The notes beneath the pieces were generated by a model. The model worked only from the letters and a program-made list of their open reading frames with translations, had not been told where the DNA came from and searched no databases. 64,000 bases of DNA from the NCBI GenBank assembly GCA_963693365.1, contig CAVNZM010000003.1, positions 13,764,001 to 13,828,000 on the forward strand, in the 5' to 3' direction. Shown one piece after another: positions 30,118 to 64,000 of the stretch (within the stretch, counting starts at the first letter, position 1; every line of letters begins with the position of its first letter). A program made the translations under genes and the position numbers. This stretch comes from Amoebidium appalachense (Eukaryota; Ichthyosporea).

Positions 30118-30151
<34 letters not shown>

Positions 30152-30198
30152 CTGGTGGAGTGTTGGATTGGTGGAGGGGTGGAGGGAAGGATTTGTTG

Positions 30199-30242
<44 letters not shown>

Positions 30243-30340
30243 GTGGGGAGGGGGCAAGGGGCAGAAGGGGGCATAGAGAAGCAGACATTCTCAGGGAAAT
30301 CCGTGGAGAGAGAGATTCAAAGAAAGACAGAGTCTCAGAG

Positions 30341-30374
<34 letters not shown>

Positions 30375-31524
30375 ATACCTGAGAGAATGCCTTTCCATCC
30401 GAGGAGGTACCGGACTGGATATCCATCGAATCGATCGAGATTGGGCCATGCGTGAAATTTCGCCCGTCTGCGCATAGGACCCCCCTCCCAATAGCGCATT
30501 TTTCCGGCATAGAGACTGTGTTGACCATCGAATTTTCGGAAAATGCCATAGGTGTATTCCCGTTATATTTGCAGTAATTGTTGGCGGAAGTTGGAACGGC
30601 GTGTTCTGGAGCGGCACGTTCTGGAGTGGCGTGTTCCGGAAGGGTTTCCGCAGACGATCCATCCGAGACCGAACATGATTGGTTGGACTTTGCCGCCGGT
30701 ATGCTGTTGATGCGATTCGTTATTCCGATCGGCATTCCTTCATGCAGGGTCGGAAGGTTTGGTGCAAAAACGATCCGGCTGTTTTCATTGGTTGTTGGCG
30801 TCATCGAATCGACTGATTGCGCATTCTGATTGGTCGCTGGCGGCTTGGCGGCGGCTTTGTTTCCTTTAGAGGCGATTCGGTTCTTCAGCGCGTGGATGCG
30901 GTGGTTGAGGGATGTTTCTTTAACGAAGGAAGCCGATTGGAGGAGACGGAACGAGGAATGTGCGTAACATACCATGCTGATGACGACGGAGAGGGCGAGA
31001 AATCCCGACTGATAGAGGATTGGAATCCACGGGGGCAGCTTGCGGGAAAAGGTGCAGTACATGCCGGTTCTGCACACGGGTGAGGGAGGGGGAGGAAGGG
31101 GGGATGGGGGAGGGAGGGGGGACAGGGGGGGGGAGTAGGGTAGGGGAAGGGGGGGGAGGGGGGGGAGGGGGCGTGGGGGCAAAAAGGGGAAGGTGGTGTT
31201 GGGGAGAATCGGAGGGGGGGGCAGGGGGGGGGAGGGGAGGGAGGTAAGGAGGCTGTGAAAAGAGGAATTGAAAACAGAGGGAGTAGATAACTTCCAGCAG
31301 AACGCTGCAGGTAGAGTAGAAACGTGAAATCATGTTTGGGTGGTTTACATGGTTCCAAACAGCGGAGGAATGAGGGGCAAGAGGGGAAGGGGTAGAGGGT
31401 AAGGCGGCAAAGGGGAATTCTACTAATCCCCCCCTCCCCCCCCCCCCCACCACCACCACAGACACGCACACCTTTTTTTTTTTGAGCGCTGAGCGTATCC
31501 CCCCCCCCCCCCCCCCCCCCCCCC

Positions 31525-31575
<51 letters not shown>

Positions 31576-31659
31576 TCTTCCCTTCAAGTTAAGAGTCGAG
31601 GTGTGTTTGGGTTTATTTTTTTTTTTTTGAAAGCCTTTTGTCTTTTTTTTTTTTTTTTT

Positions 31660-31700
<41 letters not shown>

Positions 31701-32125
31701 TACACACCTTCCGTAGGCTCCAAAAAAGAGCGGAAAGATGGACACCACCAGCGGGGCACCCAGCCCGACCCCAAGCATCTGTGAAACCGACCAAAAGGGA
31801 AGAAATCTGCCGTTGTTTGCTACCACCGCCCCCACGTAAACACTCACCATGGCCGGAAATAGAGCAACACATATAACACTGTATGTGAGGAAAAACCCGG
31901 AAATTGCGCAAGCGGTCGATTCGATGTTCGGATCAGGAACAAGGAGGGTGTAAATGACCATGTAGGTGCGCGCGAATCCGGAAAATAGGTCGGAAAATGC
32001 AATAAAAGCCGGGAAATATTGCATAATGGAGAGGCGGGAGCGGTGGAGACGCCAGAGGCGGTATGTCTCAGTCCACACCCAGAGAATGACGAGGGTGCTT
32101 AGGAAGATGGCGCCGAGAGCCATGC

Positions 32126-32195
<70 letters not shown>

Positions 32196-33047
32196 AGCAC
32201 AGGCGGGAAAGACGTAGAGGGTCTCAGGAGGAGGGGGAGTGGTGTTGCAGAAACACACGAGATTTCCTAACCTTTCATTGATGTACTACTTTTTCCTCTT
32301 TTCGTGTCTCCCCTAAATTGTGCAAAAAACTTGAGTGGCAAAGTTCGCCTTCTGACTATCCCCGCCTTCTCCATAACAAGCCACCTGGTCGATGCGTTAA
32401 CATCTTTCCACATACCCCGTGTCCGCGACGCTTAAGTGTTTGGATCTCCTCTTTTATTTTCACTTTCCAACCCACTTGGCTCTTATTCCCCCCCCTCCCC
32501 CCCCCCCACCTTCCCCCCTCTCCCCATCTCCCCTCCTTTTCTCCCCGCCTACACCTCTGCCTCCAGACCTGTAGCTGTTGCAAAGGGAATAATTACTCAA
32601 CCATGTCCAGGAAGTTCAATTTGACTTATTTAGCGGAGCAAAAAAAAAAAAAAAAGGAGAGGAGGGGGGGTGTGGTGGGGGGACCAAAAGAAAAAAAAGC
32701 CACCCGAGTCAGTACGATGTGCAGTTATTGCCTAAATGGGAGTTTTATCATCAGAAATTTGGAACCAGACAACCGCGTGCAGACTTTGAAAATTGCATGT
32801 CTGCGTGCACGAAAGAAATGTCGCTAGAGTTGTTGCCAACCGCAACCAAATATGAGGAAAGAGGCGGGAAAATGAACACACGAAGGGGGCACAGTGACCT
32901 ACCAAAAGAGTAGTTTTATAACAACTACTAGTGAAAAACGACAAAAATAGGTTCCTGTTAAAGATAATAAAATGTACCCACCTTGACTGCGTAGAAGTCA
33001 AACTCCGACATGCCCCCGTACATGGACATCTGCAGCTGTTTCCCCAT
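29067..33047 (-). CDS. Seven-transmembrane G-protein-coupled receptor, 4 exons
   Basis: Exons 32982-33047, 31708-32126, 30379-31069 and 29067-29435 join in phase to 1545 nt (514 residues); an in-frame stop precedes the ATG. Hydrophobic segments in order: ALGAIFLSTLVILWVW (TM1), the FPAFIAFSDLFSGF region (TM2), CAISGFFLTYSVICVALF (TM3, Cys at its outer end), VGLGAPLVVSIFPLFF (TM4), a loop Cys (GMYCTF), LYQSGFLALSVVISMVCYA (TM5), VLAYVIAWTPWAIHNVYI (TM6, a CWxP-like site with Ala for Cys) and TANLAGVFNGMVYRFF (TM7). The GVFNGMVY end recalls cAMP-receptor/GPR157-like receptors rather than NPxxY class A. Intracellular loop 3 is about 290 residues, Ser/Asn/Pro-rich, with a short PEHA repeat. The ligand is not predictable. 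Confidence 0.87.
31499..31573. repeat. 75-base C-tract
   Basis: Almost pure C, broken by one T, inside 7TM intron 2 (poly-G on the gene strand). A matching G-tract at 31671-31699 starts next to the exon 2 donor on the opposite polarity. Confidence 0.9.
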
Positions 33048-37096
<4,049 letters not shown>

Positions 37097-37885
37097 TCAC
37101 ACAGGTGAATTCTTATCCTGCCCATTCTCTTCCCCATCATCGCAGCCCCCCTGTGTGGCGAAATTCGGATCCAGCCAATCAGCTTTGATCAAACCCGCGG
37201 CCGCTTTTGCACAAAACTCGCTTATCGCTGCCCAATCATCCATGCCCATTTTCCGGTTTCTCGACAAAACCCCCCCGAAATAGTTTGCAATTTCAACAAG
37301 TTGTTCGTTCGACCACTTCTCCCAGTTTGCAATTTCAGAGATTAGGTGCAGTGCTGCGTCTATAGTCCACGAATTTGTCATTCTGACGATGAAGTTCACC
37401 AATTCGGTCGGTTCGAACCTTTCCACCATATGATACGCCAGACGCGACGTGTGGGGAGAGAGAGGCCAGTCGTTTGAAACAAGGTTAGTTATCTGTGCTC
37501 TCTCGTGCACCGTCCACTCCTCTGTTGCATGTTTCAGCAGCGTGGCAATGTTGTGAATGTGCCAACGAGACGTAACCCACCTTATCCCCCACACAGCGCT
37601 AACCAATTGTGTGTCTTTCAGCACGTGCGCCAGACCTTTTCCGACCCATTTCGCGTTTTCCTCGTTGCGGACGAGGCTCAGAAACTCTGTTCTGTAGTTT
37701 TCGTCCATTTCCTTGAGAGTTTTCTCAGGGTTGTACAAGACGCCGAGGGACTTGTTCGTGGTGGTGGTGGTGGCTGACTTTTCGTTCTCGTTTGTGTCGT
37801 TGTTTGGCGGGGGTGGCCGTTTTGTGTGGATGCTGGTTTGGCCTTGTGTGATGGTGGTGGTGTTGTGTTCGGGAAGAGGAGACAT
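37097..37885 (-). CDS. Unrecognised single-exon Trp-rich helical protein, 262 residues
   Basis: ATG at 37885 has A at -3; the frame is free of simple repeats apart from a Thr run. The first 45 residues are polar and disordered-looking (Thr/Asn/Pro). From about residue 46 the chain is predicted helical, with Trp recurring every 15-35 residues (KWVGKGLAHVL, RWVTSRWHI, EEWTVHERAQI, NDWPLSPH, NSWTIDAALHLI, NWEKWSNEQLVEIANYF, DDWAAISEF). That pattern suggests an alpha-helical repeat (ARM/HEAT-like solenoid). The C-terminus is acidic. No signal peptide or membrane segment. I do not recognise the family and assign no function. Confidence 0.6.
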   Translation of the reverse strand: MSPLPEHNTTTITQGQTSIHTKRPPPPNNDTNENEKSATTTTTNKSLGVLYNPEKTLKEMDENYRTEFLSLVRNEENAKWVGKGLAHVLKDTQLVSAVWGIRWVTSRWHIHNIATLLKHATEEWTVHERAQITNLVSNDWPLSPHTSRLAYHMVERFEPTELVNFIVRMTNSWTIDAALHLISEIANWEKWSNEQLVEIANYFGGVLSRNRKMGMDDWAAISEFCAKAAAGLIKADWLDPNFATQGGCDDGEENGQDKNSPV

Positions 37886-38759
37886 CTTGTAGGTGCTGTC
37901 TGTTTAGGGTAGAAAAGGTTAAGGAAGGTAACTATGTGCAGAAATGACCAAAAACGGCACTTGTTCCTGAGAGCTACGAATACTTTTGATTGTTTGTGAT
38001 TGTTCAAAGTTTTGTTGTGCCTTTCTGTTTCCTGTTTGTTTTTGATTTGGTTTTTTATGTGGAGGCCCTACTACGCGTCTCTGAGTAGGTAGCGACCCCA
38101 AAAAGTAAAGTCAATGACCAGTTTTGACCTTACAGGCTTTGCTCGGTACTTGTTGCAATTAGTGTTTGCTCAAGTCTTCAGTCGTCGTGTGTTTCTATGG
38201 AATGATGATGATAGGATCGACGTTCAGTGTTTATTAGCTAGTGCTTTGTTGTGCTTGTCGTTGAGACGTTTAGCACCATTATTGTGGGCGTAAGCAATAT
38301 GCATATGTTCAATTATTTTTCTTTTCAAACCACAGTCGCGTTCTTCTAAGCTTGTTTTGCACTGAAATGGTATTGAACACATGTGACCCCTTTCCCGTCA
38401 CAGATCGAAGCTTTGAGCTTGCTGGTGAACTGACCTATCTGATTCAGTCGATTGTGATTGGGCTTTTGGGAGGCGGGTAAATAGTTGTCGCAGTCACGGT
38501 TTAGGCACTTTAAATTCCGATAACACCCAAGGGCGATTCGTACATCTATAAGCCAAGCACTAGGCTTTAAGAAACTTCATAGATGCGTTTTGAATTATAT
38601 AAAAGTATAAATCTATAAGCTTTATAATTAATGTCTTTCTACAAGATGAAAATAGAGTGGACGTAAACGAGATTTGGCCTACTATGATATCAAAGCAGAC
38701 AGTTTACCCATCTCTACGACTCCCAGTTACGCCAATAGTACACGTTCCTGCCCAGTATC

Positions 38760-38840
38760 TACAGCCAATCAGCAGCTGCAATAACCCAAATAGATCTGAG
38801 CCGAAGCATGGTACACTCATGACGTCATGAGCGCGATCGT
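38760..38840. promoter_or_regulatory. CCAAT box plus CRE palindrome
   Basis: A CCAAT pentamer (in GCCAATCAG) at about 38765 is followed 50 nt later by the perfect palindrome TCATGACGTCATGA (38817-38830), centred on the CREB/ATF core TGACGTCA. It sits about 0.9 kb upstream of the Trp-rich gene. The combination is typical of promoter or enhancer DNA; no transcript is assigned. Confidence 0.35.
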
Positions 38841-39572
38841 TCAAGGTGGGATACACGTGGCTCAAAACGGCTTGCTATGCTCTGTCATTTGTTCACATAT
38901 ACAGTACAGTATTAAAAAATGCTGTTTACTATGTGCTAGTTAGTTATTTCTATGGCTATCTGTGGTGACTCGGCGGTGGCCAGGCTGGTGATGGACTGTG
39001 CTTTGGACTGTGCAGGTAGCGGGCCACTGCCGCTGGCGGCATGCACATCCCGGCATGTTTTCGCATGCATATGATCGCGCCCACCTCACGTGTGTGATTC
39101 TTCACGTGCACCGCTAGAGAGCTTTTCCACAACGCAAATGTCACAAATACACCGTATTCTTGTACTCATTTAGCGAAGTATACAAAAATCAGGTGTACTG
39201 TTCTAAATTAGTGCTACATAGTAGCGATATCGATCAGATAGATAATTACAAATCAATTATTACTGCCTGTTATAACTTATGCTAAGTCCTGCAATATTGG
39301 ATATCCGTTCGGCCCGGCTGATCATTCAACGTTTGCGGGAGTCTAGACTTTAGTTCTGCCAAAGTGTTTGCAGCAGACACGTGTCTAACTGACATTTCGA
39401 GATTGTCATGCAAAACAGGGTGTCTGTCCGGGGGGGGGGGAGGAGGGAAGGGGGGGAGCTGAAAAGAGAGGGATGGAGATCTAGAGAGGGAGAGAGAGAG
39501 ATCGATATCTGGAGAAATAGAGAGAGGAAGGGAGGGAGAGAGAGAGAGAGAGAGAGCCTCGGGGAGGGGGGG

Positions 39573-39676
<104 letters not shown>

Positions 39677-40076
39677 GTGAGAGAGAGAATTAGAGAGAGA
39701 GTGAGAGAAGGCATAGAAGGGCAGGGGGAAGGTTAGCTGTACATACGCTAGGCGCTGAATCCGGCTGGGTTGGTTCATGGATATCAAGATTCTTGTAGTT
39801 ATATATCATAGTAATGGTGCATAATAATGGTATTCACAAAACATTACTATTGCAACGATACCAGATCAAATAAATATATGATTTCCGTGAAGTAGTATCA
39901 AAAATACCATATCCTGGCACTTACACAAATTAATTAAATACTTTTTATCCGGTTGTGTGGAGTGGGCACGTGTGCACATGCCGAAAACCAGCGTTGTACG
40001 TGTTGCATGCAGTACACTCAGTCTGAAAAGTACTGCATTTTAGACAGCGGGTACCACACACACACACGCACGCGCG

Positions 40077-40111
<35 letters not shown>

Positions 40112-40116
40112 CGACA

Positions 40117-40158
<42 letters not shown>

Positions 40159-40200
40159 GATCAAGTCGACTCGTGCGATACCCGAGTATATTAATGCAAC

Positions 40201-40726
40201 AGTATTGCGAATTACACGGTAACCCAGTTACCAAACAAGTAAAGCGAGGTGGAACTCGTGCTTTATCGGGTCTTTTCTCACCCAATCCAGTTAGAAAAAA
40301 ATACACAAAACACACCAGGTGTTAAGGATATACTTAGTCTACTGTGTGATACTTTGCAAATTGTTGCATATTACGAATTACATGGTAACCCAGTTACCAA
40401 GCTAGTATAGTGATGTTGGAAATCGCTCTATTGGATCTTTTTTCTCACCCAATCCAGTCAGAAAGAAATACACATAACACACGAGGTGCTTGGAATATAG
40501 GATATACTATCACGGCGCTTAGTAAATACATACAGTACAACTGCAACACAAATATTATACATAGTTCCGTGCAAAATGTGGTTTTCGGTATAGGTTAAGT
40601 GCCAAACTACCGGAATACAGGTTTGCCTTTCTCGATTTCTCATACAGGGTAGCGTGGAAAATGTGTATTTCAGTATAGAGGTATGTCAAAATTACTGGAA
40701 TATCGGTTAGCGTCTTTCAATTTGTC
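40201..40726. repeat. Two pairs of diverged direct repeats
   Basis: Pair one: 40201-40333 and about 40366-40507 share GGTAACCCAGTTACCAA, TTTTCTCACCCAATCCAGT and a GATATAC end at 172-bp spacing. Pair two: about 40562-40640 and 40645-40726 share GTGNAAAATGTG, CAGTATAG-like and ACTGGAATA segments at 84-bp spacing. Both look like old tandem duplications. Confidence 0.6.
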
Positions 40727-41002
40727 TACAAGCATTATCCATAACCTGAGTGTGGCACTACTCACGGAAAAATCCAGGTTTCCAGGTGAATGTAGGATAT
40801 GGTCCAGGGGTTTACTCTGTTTTGACAAAGAAAACGAAATGAAAAAAAGGAAATGAAATATACAGTGAGTACGTCCGTTCGTGTGGGTGGGTGTTCTGTG
40901 TGTGTTGTGCATGCATCCACGTGTGCATGTGCAGGCTCGCGCGCACACACACACATACACACACACACACATGTGTGTGTGTGTGTGTGAGTGAGTGAGT
41001 GA

Positions 41003-41080
<78 letters not shown>

Positions 41081-41086
41081 CCCCCA

Positions 41087-63518
<22,432 letters not shown>

Positions 63519-63766
63519 CTGTTGGGAACCCCCCGGCATGATTTTTCGAGTTCGAGAATAAAACTAAACGTGTGCGCGTGATAGGCTTTAATCGAGTACA
63601 TGACCCAACAAACAAATATTTTTTCTTATGCCTGAATCATCATCTTTTTGATTTGTTCACTATGTAACCAGGTGGTTCCCTTTTTTCATTTACTGTTCTT
63701 CCCTGTGTACATGTTATGTATGGGTACATGTATGTGTATGTATACTATATTATATATTTATGTATA

Positions 63767-63809
<43 letters not shown>

Positions 63810-63810
63810 A

Positions 63811-63872
<62 letters not shown>

Positions 63873-64000
63873 ATGTATGTATGTATGTATGTATGTATGT
63901 ATATATGTATGTATGTATGTATGTACGAATGTGTATGTTTATGTTTATGTAGGCATGTATGTATGAATATATGTATGTATGTATCAATATATGTATGAAT
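63519..64000. other. RTK intron (partial) with ATGT/TA microsatellites
   Basis: Upstream of the first visible RTK exon. From 63715 to the end the sequence is (TA)n and (ATGT)n with (GT)n patches, including a pure TA run at about 63827-63868. No exon or signal-peptide sequence is visible, so the gene must start beyond the window. Confidence 0.7.

Overview
This is eukaryotic DNA, most likely from a holozoan (a unicellular relative of animals such as an ichthyosporean, filasterean or choanoflagellate, or an early-branching animal). The evidence is a many-exon receptor tyrosine kinase (HRDLAARN catalytic loop) with thrombospondin type-1, mucin-like and cysteine-rich ectodomain modules, a spliced DGAT2, a 7TM receptor and a KCTD-type BTB domain. 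Genes are split by GT-AG introns stuffed with simple repeats: (CA)n/(GT)n tracts up to about 350 bp, (GA)n, and G or C homopolymers of 10-75 bases. Most long open frames in the window are translations of those repeats and are not genes.

Layout. 1-11.6 kb: two nearly identical 1.1-kb inverted repeats (133-1243 and 10532-11636), each with the tail of a probable non-LTR retrotransposon ORF, enclose 9.3 kb. Inside lie a frame-broken KCTD/BTB relic (3262-4087) and an intronless OTU-domain gene whose catalytic residues look replaced (8477-9658). 14.05-26.03 kb: a complete ten-exon DGAT2-type acyltransferase gene on the minus strand, with an unusual Ala/Lys-rich amphipathic N-terminal extension. Its introns hold a dispersed repeat family, a 453-bp tandem repeat and an AT-rich minisatellite. 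26-29 kb: intergenic with one weak ORF. 29.07-33.05 kb: a complete four-exon 7TM receptor gene, minus strand. 37.10-37.89 kb: a single-exon Trp-rich helical protein of unknown function. 41.09-63.52 kb: 27 exons of a giant receptor tyrosine kinase, minus strand, with its 5' end beyond the window.

The three spliced genes were reconstructed exon by exon. Reading phases agree at every junction, except for one apparent single-base loss in the receptor's juxtamembrane exon. The most striking signal is in the introns. A poly(C) tract on the sense strand usually begins within a few to about 30 nt of the 5' splice site, and many 3' splice sites are the end of a (CA)n array running straight into the acceptor CAG. 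Simple repeats therefore occupy fixed positions relative to exons in three unrelated genes. The genes form no operon or shared pathway: DGAT2 acts in triacylglycerol synthesis at ER/lipid droplets, while the 7TM and RTK genes encode surface signalling receptors.
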